IMG/VR virus record: IMGVR_UViG_3300031851_000199
Location: 1 to 23,332 of that record
DNA length: 23,332 nt
Source of the DNA: a virus
Strand: one strand, 5' to 3'
Shown here: one piece after another, positions 8,187 through 16,651 of the stretch
Layout of the letters: each line of letters starts with the position of its first letter
Numbering within the stretch: position 1 is the first letter of the stretch
Translations under genes and position numbers: made by a program
The notes under the pieces: generated by a model
What the model was told of the DNA's origin: nothing
Seen by the model: only the letters and a program-made list of their open reading frames with translations
Databases searched by the model: none

Positions 8187-11100
8187 TAAGCTTGATTTAT
8201 TGTTATAGTTTGTTTTGCAATTGCAGATCCTGTAACTCTAGCGTTGTTATAAGGCTCTATTTCAATGTCTGCCGTTCTGCTTGAGCCTGTAGTGTTATCT
8301 TCTACGTTAATAGTAAAAGGATAATTTGAGCCTAAAAAATCAATTCCATCAGGATCAACAACTTTTGATCCAGCCGAACCATTTAATAATAGCCAAGACG
8401 GTGTTGAGCCGCCGCTGATAACAGCAGATATTCGTATTGGAACTGTAGCTCCATTAGAATTGGTTATAGTTGTATCTGTATTGCCTGAGGCTGTAAAAGA
8501 TATTGAACCAACATATGTACCAACAGATGCTGTGACTTCACCTGAACCTGTTATAGTCGAGGTCGCTGTTAAATCAGAAGCGCTAGGTGGTATTACAATA
8601 ACTTTTTCTAAATACTCTTGTGATACATTATCTATTGTTGTGCTTGATATAGAGTAACCAGGAACGTCATAAGCAAGACTATATGAGCTAGGTAGTAAAA
8701 CTTTGTCTGTGCCACTAGCTGTCCATCTTAAGGTTGCTGTCCTGGTTGTATTAGCACTATAAGGACTATTACTATATGCGTTACCAGCAGAAGTGCCAGC
8801 AGGTGTGGTTAAACCACCGCTAGCGGGGGTTGCCCATGTTATAAGCGGTAAAACTGTTGCTGCACCACTTACTCCTAAAGAATTATTTGTTGCTGTTGTG
8901 GGTACAAGCAAAGGGAATGTTGCTAAGACGTCTCCATTGTTATACCCCAAGGCAAAATCAGTAACATTAGTACCATTACCCATGCCACTGTGGACGCTGC
9001 AATAATAGTATAATGTAGGAGTAGTAGCGGATACAACTATTTGTGTATATGCACCAGCAGAACCAGGTGTTCCATTATAGGTTACTCCTGTTGTATATTC
9101 AGTCCCACTCCCGTGAGTGCCATCAGATGTTGTGCTAAATTTTAAAGGATGGCCTGTGTTAGAACTATTACTTTGATCAAATATATATGTTTTGCCTTTT
9201 GTTAAAATTAGTATAGGCTGCTTTAAAGCCTCTATACCATTGGGGGCATCGTCTATAGCGTATTTATTCGGGCTATAATTTCTAACTAAAACATTCCTAG
9301 TTACAGTAGATGCTGGTACAGCTTGAAGAGTCGTTAAACCGCTTGTATTTGCCACTATATTACCTGGATCTATATAGTGTGTAGAAGTTGGTGATACTGT
9401 TAAAACTAAATTATTTGCACCAGATGTAGTATATGTTGCAAGAGCAGGACTAACAGCTCCATTAGAAACTGAGTCTCCAACACTCACTGTTAATAAACTA
9501 ATTTCAAATATTAAGGCAGCGCCTGTCCCTGATATTGTTACGGTTTTTATTTCATCGCTAATTCCAGCTGTTCCTGTAATTAAAAATACTAAATTATTAT
9601 TTGTAATAGCAGAAGGATTTTGTACTCCAAGGCCGCTTCCGGTTAAAACAACATCAGTGATGTTTTCAAACTCATAATCTGAATTTTTAGGCTTAGCGGT
9701 AATGATCCATTGAACAGATTCCCCGTTTTTAGCGTACACAGATTGCTCGCCAGTTATTACGCTATTATCAGCAGCACCGCTTAATTGCAATGTTAACAAA
9801 CTAAAGCTTTCTAAAGCAGGCTCGTTGCCTACAGAAGAAATATCTGTTTGCATAAAATCTAATTCCCAACCCGTAGTCCCTTCATAACTTATATTATTAA
9901 AAGTTTTTATTGTTGAAGGATTGTCGTTTAATATAGGCTCTATATAAGATTCAGCCGCGCTTGCACCATAAAAGGTATTCCTATTAACGCTTTCACTGTT
10001 ATGTTTCCATAATTTGCCATTTTTAAAAGTATAATAAACGTTATTTAAACTTAATCCGCCTTCTTGTTCAAAAGATTTAAAACTAGTCCAGCCCTGGCTT
10101 CCTTCATCAAAACTTATAGTAAAATAACCATCTATTGCTGTGGCAACATTGGTGTCTTTAAATCCACTAAACCCTTTACCTATTAAGGTTAAATTATAAA
10201 GATTATTATATTCATCATAAGAACCGATAATTTCGTCGGATTTAGCTAAAGCATCTCTAAAAAAATCGCTCATTCCGTTTTGCGATATTTCAACTAAGCC
10301 GTTCTGAGATAATCTCATTACACTGCCCCTACTCTTATCAGTAAAGTATTTAGCATAACCATAATATGCAAACGACATAGGATCTTTAGACATGCCAAAT
10401 TCTCCCGCGTATGGAGCAATGGTACCCAAAAACTGAGCACTTGTTGTTACAGGTATCGCACCACCTTCTGCAGAATATATAAAGTCTTTATTAACTGGCG
10501 ATCTTGAAATCTTATCTTCTTGAAAAATAATTATTTGTGTATCATCAGCAAAAAGCTTTTGTACTGATCCATCTTGAGGATCTAAAGATATTGTTAAACC
10601 GCCTTCGGCTTCATTAAATTGGTTTATATAGTTTATATTTGTTCTAGAATTAAATAGACCACTTGAGTGAATTAATGTATTAAATCTTCTTTCTTCTGCA
10701 AAATTTTCTTTTACAACATAAGCTCTAACACCTATATCAAAAGATTTTTCGTTATATCCAGCTCTAAGTCTATTTATTTCAATGTGAGTTCCTGAACTAA
10801 AAGTTAATAAATAACAATTGTAAAATTGTATATCTACCGCTGTAGTTGTCAAATCAGATATTAATCCTCCAGTTGATGTTTCAAAAAATATATCTAAATC
10901 CGACTGAAAGGGTTCAGTTTCAAAAACGCATATACCCGAGGTAACCGTGTCTGTAGGAACATTAGCGGTCCCAGCAGGGTTGTTTATAGATTGTACTTTA
11001 GTTAAGCTAGCAGTGGTTTTATTTACTCCCCCTAATATTTTAGGATATACAGCTACGTTGCAGGGAGAAATAGTACCGCTTGTGCTTGGGGGTATTACTG

Positions 11101-12553
11101 CTGTTTGGTCTCTTGGTACTTTATTTATACTATCACCTAGTCTTGCTACAGTGTTTAAAGCTGTTATACCAGAAATCCAATTATAATATTCTTGCTCTCT
11201 TTGTTTTACTACAATTCTATAAGAGTAACACCAATCTAAACTTTGTAGTGCTGTTATTGTAGTTTGTGCAAATGCTATACGCAAAGAATTAAAAACGCTT
11301 GTACTGTCAGCCTCTCCTGTTGCTGCATCAATAAAAACAGTATCTCCCCCCGTTTCAGATAATAATACAGGAGTTTGTCTTCCAAATTTATCCGCTAAAA
11401 CTACGCCAACTTGATATGTTCTTCGAGACTTAACTGACATACTGTTATCTAGCTCTGTATACCTAGCTGAGGCTTCTCCGGTTCTTGAAACCGTAAAAGA
11501 TACGTTAGGTATATCAAAATTTTGCAAATAATTGCCGTATACTAGTCTACCACCAGCTAGCTCTTGTGACTTAGCTATTCTTGGAACAGCGTCTGCTACT
11601 CTTGTTAATTGATCAGAGGGTAGCGTTTTAAATGGATCTTGTGACTTGTAAAAAAAGTTTACACTTGTTTCTGAAGTTAAAACTTTGCTTTCTACCACAT
11701 ACAAAGCACCACTTCCGGTTTCTTTATATATAAGCTCAACTTTATCAATCGCTAGCCCTTGAGGGGTTGGAACTGAAAGCTGAACAGATTTTATTGCATT
11801 AACAAAAGTTTCAATTTCTCCAAAATCATTTATATCTGAAGATATTGTATCCACATTACCCAATCTTGAAAAACAAATAGGAGTAAAGGGAGCTAATATA
11901 CTATATTCACCGTCTTCAAATTTATATCTATATGAAAATCTAATTAATTTATTTTCTAAAAAATTTGATGTAATGGGGTTGCCTTGCTCATCTAAGTTTG
12001 AAACCCCTACAATTGAAGCAGCTTTATAAGGAGCAGGCTTAGCGACAGAAATAACGTCGTCTATGTTTGCTGCTAAATTATATCTACCTGGTGTGCTTCT
12101 AGCTGTTTCAACGTTTATTTTTCTAGGAGGATTTCTATCATCTGTAAAAAATAAAAGTTCATCAACTAAATTAATTCCTGTTATAGGATATTTTTGATGA
12201 AAATTTAAGGCGGCACTATTAACTATTACTGTAGATTTATTTGCTTTTTGATTGTATTCAATTATTTGGTGACTGCCAGAATTTATTTCATTGTAAGAAT
12301 TATTATTAGTTATAAAATAATATATTCTATCATTACCGTTATCTCGATATTCACCTATTTTTTTTGCATTAGATATTGCTGTATCTATTATAAGCTCATT
12401 ACCTAATATGTTTTCTACAGCCCCAATATCTGAGCTTTCAGATTTACTTACATTTATATTTAATGCTTCTCGATATTCACCGGGCTTTAGCATTTTATCG
12501 TCTAAATCGCGATTCATTCGACTCGCGTTAAACAATCTTTTAATTTCTGGCAT
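8186..12553 (-). CDS. Giant tail 'stabilisation'-type protein with Ig-like, cupredoxin-like and BACON-like domains
   Basis: This 1455-residue protein begins with S-R-M-N-R-D-L-D-D and then a P-G-E-Y-R-E-A-L-N segment and a G-N-E-L stretch. This is the N-terminal pattern I associate with the P22 gp10-like tail stabilisation proteins of crAss-like phages. Residues 1 to about 880 form one large region without named motifs. About 900-1090 looks like two or more Ig-like beta domains rich in Thr, Ser and Gly. About 1098-1200 resembles a cupredoxin, with H1135 (in T-G-H-P-L-K-F) and C1185, H1188 and M1191 (in Y-Y-Y-C-S-V-H-S-G-M-G). About 1350-1455 is BACON-like: S-W1387-L, N1420, S-S-R1426-T-A-D-I-E-I and a terminal T-I-N-Q-A. 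It probably sits on the tail and binds cell-surface material. The fold calls are by eye. It follows the connector gene by 5 bases. Confidence 0.85.
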   Translation of the reverse strand: MPEIKRLFNASRMNRDLDDKMLKPGEYREALNINVSKSESSDIGAVENILGNELIIDTAISNAKKIGEYRDNGNDRIYYFITNNNSYNEINSGSHQIIEYNQKANKSTVIVNSAALNFHQKYPITGINLVDELLFFTDDRNPPRKINVETARSTPGRYNLAANIDDVISVAKPAPYKAASIVGVSNLDEQGNPITSNFLENKLIRFSYRYKFEDGEYSILAPFTPICFSRLGNVDTISSDINDFGEIETFVNAIKSVQLSVPTPQGLAIDKVELIYKETGSGALYVVESKVLTSETSVNFFYKSQDPFKTLPSDQLTRVADAVPRIAKSQELAGGRLVYGNYLQNFDIPNVSFTVSRTGEASARYTELDNSMSVKSRRTYQVGVVLADKFGRQTPVLLSETGGDTVFIDAATGEADSTSVFNSLRIAFAQTTITALQSLDWCYSYRIVVKQREQEYYNWISGITALNTVARLGDSINKVPRDQTAVIPPSTSGTISPCNVAVYPKILGGVNKTTASLTKVQSINNPAGTANVPTDTVTSGICVFETEPFQSDLDIFFETSTGGLISDLTTTAVDIQFYNCYLLTFSSGTHIEINRLRAGYNEKSFDIGVRAYVVKENFAEERRFNTLIHSSGLFNSRTNINYINQFNEAEGGLTISLDPQDGSVQKLFADDTQIIIFQEDKISRSPVNKDFIYSAEGGAIPVTTSAQFLGTIAPYAGEFGMSKDPMSFAYYGYAKYFTDKSRGSVMRLSQNGLVEISQNGMSDFFRDALAKSDEIIGSYDEYNNLYNLTLIGKGFSGFKDTNVATAIDGYFTISFDEGSQGWTSFKSFEQEGGLSLNNVYYTFKNGKLWKHNSESVNRNTFYGASAAESYIEPILNDNPSTIKTFNNISYEGTTGWELDFMQTDISSVGNEPALESFSLLTLQLSGAADNSVITGEQSVYAKNGESVQWIITAKPKNSDYEFENITDVVLTGSGLGVQNPSAITNNNLVFLITGTAGISDEIKTVTISGTGAALIFEISLLTVSVGDSVSNGAVSPALATYTTSGANNLVLTVSPTSTHYIDPGNIVANTSGLTTLQAVPASTVTRNVLVRNYSPNKYAIDDAPNGIEALKQPILILTKGKTYIFDQSNSSNTGHPLKFSTTSDGTHGSGTEYTTGVTYNGTPGSAGAYTQIVVSATTPTLYYYCSVHSGMGNGTNVTDFALGYNNGDVLATFPLLVPTTATNNSLGVSGAATVLPLITWATPASGGLTTPAGTSAGNAYSNSPYSANTTRTATLRWTASGTDKVLLPSSYSLAYDVPGYSISSTTIDNVSQEYLEKVIVIPPSASDLTATSTITGSGEVTASVGTYVGSISFTASGNTDTTITNSNGATVPIRISAVISGGSTPSWLLLNGSAGSKVVDPDGIDFLGSNYPFTINVEDNTTGSSRTADIEIEPYNNARVTGSAIAKQTITINQA

Positions 12554-12558
12554 ATATT

Positions 12559-13470
12559 CTAGTGTTTAATCCACTTTGATTTACCTCTAAGCACTTGCGT
12601 TAATTCTTCAAGCTTTAAATTGCTTAATCTAAGTTTTGCATTGCGCATTTTTGCAGCAGCTTCTTTTTTATATAAAGCAGCAGCGCCAGCGGCAGATGGC
12701 CGTAGCTTTGAAAGGTTATACAGCATGTTTGAATACACCGCATCTTCTGCTAATTTAGGAACTAATACGTTGTCAAAATTACCATTATCTCCAAGGCCAT
12801 CTGATATGTATTGTATAGATATTAAATCGCCTTCGCTAAAAGCAGAATCAAAATATATTTTACCAGCTTCTAAATCCAAAAGATAGGTGCCATTTGAATT
12901 TTGTCTTTCAGGCTCAGACCCATACCTAGTATCATAACTGGTTACATCATTGTCATCAAAATAATCTTGAAAATCTTTTTTCTTTAATTCAACTTTAGAT
13001 TCTTGAAATCTAGTAGCTGTTTCTGATATTTCGCTAAAAGTTAAATTTCCTTCTTGATCGTATATATATTTAAAGTCACCGTCTTGAGCAACGGCTTTTG
13101 TAGCCTTACTGTTTTTTGAATTTTGAATTGTTCTATGATTGCCTTCATTATCTACATAAGAAATTTTAACATAATTTACGTAGTCAGAGGGTAAAGATAA
13201 TTGTAATGTAGAGCTTAATTCAATTTCTAAATTTTTTTCAGCATGAAAAATGTCATAGCTAAATTCTTGAACAGAACGTTGTGCCCAAAAAGCTACTTCA
13301 TATCTAGGTACTTTTGTAAGTATTTTATCATCTCCCACATAACCAACAATAAAATTGCTTATAATATCATTTAAATGAACTCTACTATAGTACCCAGGGA
13401 TCGCTGTCCCCGTCCCGCCTTCGAGGGAGGAATAATTATCTACGTCTAAAGGTTTTCTTGATATTGCCAT
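12559..13470 (-). CDS. Head-tail connector / tail-ring-type structural protein (303 aa)
   Basis: This 303-residue protein has an early helical segment (V-P-R-Y-E-V-A-F-W-A-Q-R-S-V-Q-E-F), a beta-rich middle with L-P-S-D-Y-V-N-Y-V-K-I and V-D-N-E-G, and a helical, basic C-terminal part from about residue 235. It ends in R-G-K-S-K-W-I-K-H. This arrangement recalls the connector (tail tubular or ring) proteins of podoviruses and crAss-like phages. The start codon overlaps the previous stop by one base (TAATG), and the giant tail gene follows 5 bases later, consistent with neighbouring parts of the portal-tail assembly. The exact ring position (gp4-like or gp11-like) cannot be assigned from sequence alone. 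Confidence 0.78.
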   Translation of the reverse strand: MAISRKPLDVDNYSSLEGGTGTAIPGYYSRVHLNDIISNFIVGYVGDDKILTKVPRYEVAFWAQRSVQEFSYDIFHAEKNLEIELSSTLQLSLPSDYVNYVKISYVDNEGNHRTIQNSKNSKATKAVAQDGDFKYIYDQEGNLTFSEISETATRFQESKVELKKKDFQDYFDDNDVTSYDTRYGSEPERQNSNGTYLLDLEAGKIYFDSAFSEGDLISIQYISDGLGDNGNFDNVLVPKLAEDAVYSNMLYNLSKLRPSAAGAAALYKKEAAAKMRNAKLRLSNLKLEELTQVLRGKSKWIKH

Positions 13471-14213
13471 TATTGTTCAGTTGCTTGTATTTGTTGTTCT
13501 TTTCCTTGTGCAAACCCCGCTATGTCAGCTTGTTTTATGGTAACTCCTGCTAATGTAAGTATTTTATATACTAATTCTGAATATTCAGATGTGTGAAGCT
13601 CAAAATTTAATGATTTAGCGGTAGCTGAATAATCGTCCGTAGAAGGATTAAAAGCTGTAGAATCATATATAGGCTTATTAGGCACTCCAGATGCAATCTG
13701 GGACGCCGTAGGCATTATATAACCCCACTTTGGAGCATTAGGTTTCTTTAAATATTCTATATTAACGCCTGAGGTTATAGAACTTGGGTAAACCTTTACA
13801 GCACTTCCGTTTATTGTATATACAGGCTGTGTTGAAACAGGGTATGTTAAAGGCGATTGGTTTATAAACTTAACGTCCTTGTGCGAAACAAAGTCTGCTT
13901 CTATGCTATTTACCTGAACGCTTCCTAGCTTATAAAAATCTGCAGGAAATGCCCACGCTCCGTTTGCTTGAGACAAATCGCTACTGTTATAAAAAATATT
14001 TATTTTTTCTGCAGTAGTTATTATAGGATCTGAAAAATCAGCATTATACAATCCGCCTGCCTCATACATTAATTGTTTGTTAAAATAACTTTCAAATATT
14101 TCATTTTGGGCTATATCAGCAAATCTATTGTATTCTTCAGGTGTTATATATCCTCTATTATCTTTATTAGCAATAGTAAGTACACTCTGGTATACGTCGT
14201 TTATATTTACCAT
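13470..14213 (-). CDS. Probable head-tail adaptor/connector protein (247 aa)
   Basis: This 247-residue protein starts with a helical segment, V-Y-Q-S-V-L-T-I-A-N-K-D-N-R-G-Y followed by I-T-P-E-E-Y-N-R-F-A-D-I-A-Q. A beta-rich middle contains F-P-A-D-F-Y-K-L and V-K-V-Y-P, and the C-terminal helix (about 205-247) is Q-rich. I know this pattern from structural proteins of marine podoviruses that lie between capsid and tail genes. The function as adaptor is inferred from that place. It is separated from the upstream 257-residue gene by 56 bases holding competing hairpins, and its stop overlaps the next start by one base. Confidence 0.75.
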   Translation of the reverse strand: MVNINDVYQSVLTIANKDNRGYITPEEYNRFADIAQNEIFESYFNKQLMYEAGGLYNADFSDPIITTAEKINIFYNSSDLSQANGAWAFPADFYKLGSVQVNSIEADFVSHKDVKFINQSPLTYPVSTQPVYTINGSAVKVYPSSITSGVNIEYLKKPNAPKWGYIMPTASQIASGVPNKPIYDSTAFNPSTDDYSATAKSLNFELHTSEYSELVYKILTLAGVTIKQADIAGFAQGKEQQIQATEQ

Positions 14214-14229
14214 GTTTAGTTTATTAATT

Positions 14230-14260
14230 AGTGAGCATAGAGTTAATTTCTCACTCTACG
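14230..14260 (-). other. Pair of competing RNA hairpins between two structural genes
   Basis: In the 56-base gap, arm 14253-14260 can pair with 14236-14243 (8 bp with one G-U). Arm 14250-14255 can pair with 14230-14235 (6 bp). The two stems share bases and exclude each other. On the minus strand no clear run of T follows, so this is not a standard terminator. It could be a processing site, a weak attenuator or chance. Confidence 0.35.
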
Positions 14261-14269
14261 CCCTTTATA

Positions 14270-15043
14270 CTACGAAATTTTTTTCATAATAGACTTCATT
14301 AAATCAACACCTTCATCTGTTTTAAAGTATGCCGCTAATGCGCCATATGGGTGTTGATCAAAAGGCACTGTCATTACCTTTTTACCATTTGCTAATTTGA
14401 ATACAGTTCCGTCATCAGTTAGGTTTAATATACCCATTTCAACAGCTCTATTAGCAAGGTTTCTTAATTTTATATCCTCATCTTGAGATATTTCAATAAA
14501 TAATTCAGGCTCATTTTGAGCAAATCTATAAGCATCTCTTTTGAGTTCTTTAGATGTCATACCTGTTACGGCTGAACCTAATTCAGTTCTCATAATAGCT
14601 TCTAAATGCTCAATATCTAGCGTTTTAACTAAATTTAAAGCTTCAAGCTCTAACTCTAAGCTTTCAATTTCATCAGCCGCTTCTGCAACCTCATCAATTT
14701 CGCTCCAAAGGCTGCCTGCATTTGGATGATATATTGATAAAAGCTTCTGCAAGGGCTGTTGTTGCCTTGGCACTTCTAAAACGCCATCTAAAAATGTAAC
14801 ATGCCCTAATGTAACGTAACCGTCTTGGTTACTTACGAACAAAGACTTTTGATTAGTAGCATATCTTATTTCTTTATTTTCACCTGTATTTTCATCAAAC
14901 CAAAATAAAGGTTTTCTTGTTGTATGCTTAGACTGTATTGTCCAGCTTATTGGTGATCTATCCTGTGATAGAATATAAACCCTATCTTTTATTTCCCATC
15001 CTTTTTCAGGATCAGATACTCTTTTTTTTGCTTGTGCATTCAT
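14270..15043 (-). CDS. Conserved phage protein of unknown function next to the capsid gene (257 aa)
   Basis: No function is recognised. The N-terminal half (residues about 15-95) is beta-rich, with D-R-V-Y-I-L and L-F-W-F-D and a G-V-L-E-V-P-R turn. A helical, acidic coiled-coil-prone part follows at about 112-145 (repeated E/L/A). The C-terminal part (about 150-257) is helical and ends near a T-D-E-G-V-D-L-M motif. I have the impression of similar proteins in several unrelated marine phages near capsid genes, which would fit a virion or assembly role. The gene lies beyond the terminator that follows the capsid gene, and its ATG comes directly after an A/T-rich 13-mer, so it may open a separately controlled downstream unit. 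Confidence 0.75.
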   Translation of the reverse strand: MNAQAKKRVSDPEKGWEIKDRVYILSQDRSPISWTIQSKHTTRKPLFWFDENTGENKEIRYATNQKSLFVSNQDGYVTLGHVTFLDGVLEVPRQQQPLQKLLSIYHPNAGSLWSEIDEVAEAADEIESLELELEALNLVKTLDIEHLEAIMRTELGSAVTGMTSKELKRDAYRFAQNEPELFIEISQDEDIKLRNLANRAVEMGILNLTDDGTVFKLANGKKVMTVPFDQHPYGALAAYFKTDEGVDLMKSIMKKIS

Positions 15044-15044
15044 A

Positions 15045-15057
15045 ATATAATATAATA
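15045..15057 (-). promoter_or_regulatory. A/T-rich 13-mer at the start codon of the 257-residue gene
   Basis: Read on the minus strand, TATTATATTATAT lies one base before the ATG at 15043 and just after the T tract of the terminator. The identical 13-mer precedes the scaffold-like gene. It contains TATAAT-like hexamers but is too close to the ATG for a normal leader, so a translation-start role is at least as likely as a promoter. Confidence 0.3.
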
Positions 15058-15099
15058 AAAATAAAAAGAGGTTAGGGTGGCCGAAACCACCCGTCCTCT
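15058..15099 (-). terminator. Rho-independent terminator after the major capsid gene
   Basis: Nine bases after the capsid stop, the minus strand reads an outer stem AGAGG/CCTCT (15095-15099 with 15067-15071), a small internal loop, an inner stem GGGTGG/CCACCC (15087-15092 with 15075-15080), a 6-base loop and then a TTTTATTTTTATT tract. This is a textbook intrinsic terminator, and its GC-rich stem stands out in AT-rich DNA. It should reduce transcription into the connector and tail genes relative to the capsid gene. Confidence 0.85.
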
Positions 15100-15107
15100 A
15101 TTAATCA

Positions 15108-16634
15108 CTATGCTTTAAATAATACAAAGTTATTAGCACCTTGTACAATTAAACATCTTTCAGATAGATAGTGCATTCTCATTTCATCAATTGGAGATGA
15201 AGAAGCGCCACCTACAGATCCAGTAACCCAAGATTTCATTTTTCTGTTTTCAGTTTCAGAAGCTCTATATCTTACGTGTAGGAAAGGTCTCTTAATGTTT
15301 TTCCCAAGATTTTGGTCGTAAACTGTTGAAGTACCAGCAGGAACTAGTACACCTTCAACGTCTCCAAATCCACCTCTTGTTGAAAAATCATTTAGATATT
15401 TCCAGTCAGTTTTGTAAAAATCATAAGAACCTCTTCTGTATCCAGTAAATCCTAGATTAAGAGCCATATCCTCACTGTTGTTAAATACACCGAAAGAAGT
15501 ACCTCCAGAATATCCACCATTTTGTTGTGCAAGAATATCATCGATTTCTAAAGAAAGATCTCTTCCTAAGAAAAGCATGTTTTCTTCAATAGCACCTTGC
15601 TTGTCTAGTTGCTTAAGTACAGCATCAAAATCTGTTAGAGCACCACCAGAAACCTGCGCACCAAAGTCAGAGTATACATTACCTCTTGCTTCAATAGCTT
15701 CAAAGAAACCTTCAGTACCTTTAGCGGTAGCTGTAATATTTGAATCATAAAAATCCAAGGTAGCCCCAGTGTTCAATTGCTTGACACCTTCAACCATAGA
15801 CATTTCTAGATAGTCTTCCCAACGTAGCCTGTTTTCGTGCTCAGACTTCAAGTACCATAGGTATCCAGAAGCTCCATTTTCAGAAGTTACTTCAATCCAA
15901 CCGATCTGAGCAGTGTCAGAACCATTAATTGAATAGTGCTCCTTAAGAATAATAGGAGAATTGGTAAACGTAGCGTAGCTAGGATCTAGCTTTTCGTTAA
16001 AGTTACCAGTTCCTTTTGCAAATTCAGATCCGTAAGCAAGAGCTGTAAATCTTTCAGCTGCAGTAATAGCAGGAATTCCAGTCAAAGATTTAACTTGGAA
16101 ATAATTTCCAGATACGTTGGTTACAATACCTTTGATAACAGCGCCAGTTCCACCAACAGCTGAAGTTGCTGAAGATTGAGCTTGGATCATTACTGTTTGT
16201 CCTTTACGGAAATTAACAGCAGTTGTTCCTTGTGAAGTAACACCTAGGCTGGTAGGCTGAGCTGTAGGAACGTTAAAGTTCAATACAACACCCCCGTTAG
16301 AAGATGCACTTGCTGTACCAGCAGTTGTTCCCGAAGTAGGCATTGTGCCAGCAGCACTTAGATAAATAGCGTTAGCATATCTTGTGTGCAATCTACCTTG
16401 CTCAGTCCAAATAATTTGATCTGAAGTAGAAGGCATCTCCGCTGATACCATACGAAGGAAAGATCCAATAGAGCGATTTCCGTATCTCTCTACTTCTTGT
16501 TCGTACACATCAGGTAAAAATTGTTGAGCCCATTGATTGAATGAGCTATCTGTAAAATCAATATAGTTACCAGTATAAAGAGCTTTGCTTTGAGTTGGTT
16601 GCAAAGCTGCTGGTATTCCACTTGTAAAAGCCAT
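15108..16634 (-). CDS. Major capsid protein (HK97-fold type, inferred)
   Basis: This 508-residue protein would form the icosahedral shell. Its place after portal and scaffold-like genes, its length, and several segments fit the capsid proteins of crAss-like and related marine podoviruses. These segments are an N-terminal D-V-Y-E-Q-E-V-E-R-Y-G-N-R and S-D-Q-I-I-W-T-E-Q-G-R-L-H, and a C-terminal M-H-Y-L-S-E-R-C-L-I-V-Q-G. Residues about 95-220 are Thr/Ser/Gly-rich beta structure, perhaps an inserted surface domain. There is no separate protease gene nearby and no obvious cleavable N-terminal delta domain. Codons ending in C or G (AAC, AAG, TAC, GAG) seem more frequent here than in neighbouring genes, as expected for high expression. 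The ATG at 16634 has no Shine-Dalgarno; it lies in an A/T-rich leader 17 bases after the scaffold-like gene. A strong terminator follows. Confidence 0.88.
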   Translation of the reverse strand: MAFTSGIPAALQPTQSKALYTGNYIDFTDSSFNQWAQQFLPDVYEQEVERYGNRSIGSFLRMVSAEMPSTSDQIIWTEQGRLHTRYANAIYLSAAGTMPTSGTTAGTASASSNGGVVLNFNVPTAQPTSLGVTSQGTTAVNFRKGQTVMIQAQSSATSAVGGTGAVIKGIVTNVSGNYFQVKSLTGIPAITAAERFTALAYGSEFAKGTGNFNEKLDPSYATFTNSPIILKEHYSINGSDTAQIGWIEVTSENGASGYLWYLKSEHENRLRWEDYLEMSMVEGVKQLNTGATLDFYDSNITATAKGTEGFFEAIEARGNVYSDFGAQVSGGALTDFDAVLKQLDKQGAIEENMLFLGRDLSLEIDDILAQQNGGYSGGTSFGVFNNSEDMALNLGFTGYRRGSYDFYKTDWKYLNDFSTRGGFGDVEGVLVPAGTSTVYDQNLGKNIKRPFLHVRYRASETENRKMKSWVTGSVGGASSSPIDEMRMHYLSERCLIVQGANNFVLFKA

Positions 16635-16651
16635 TTTTTAAATTTTAAAAA

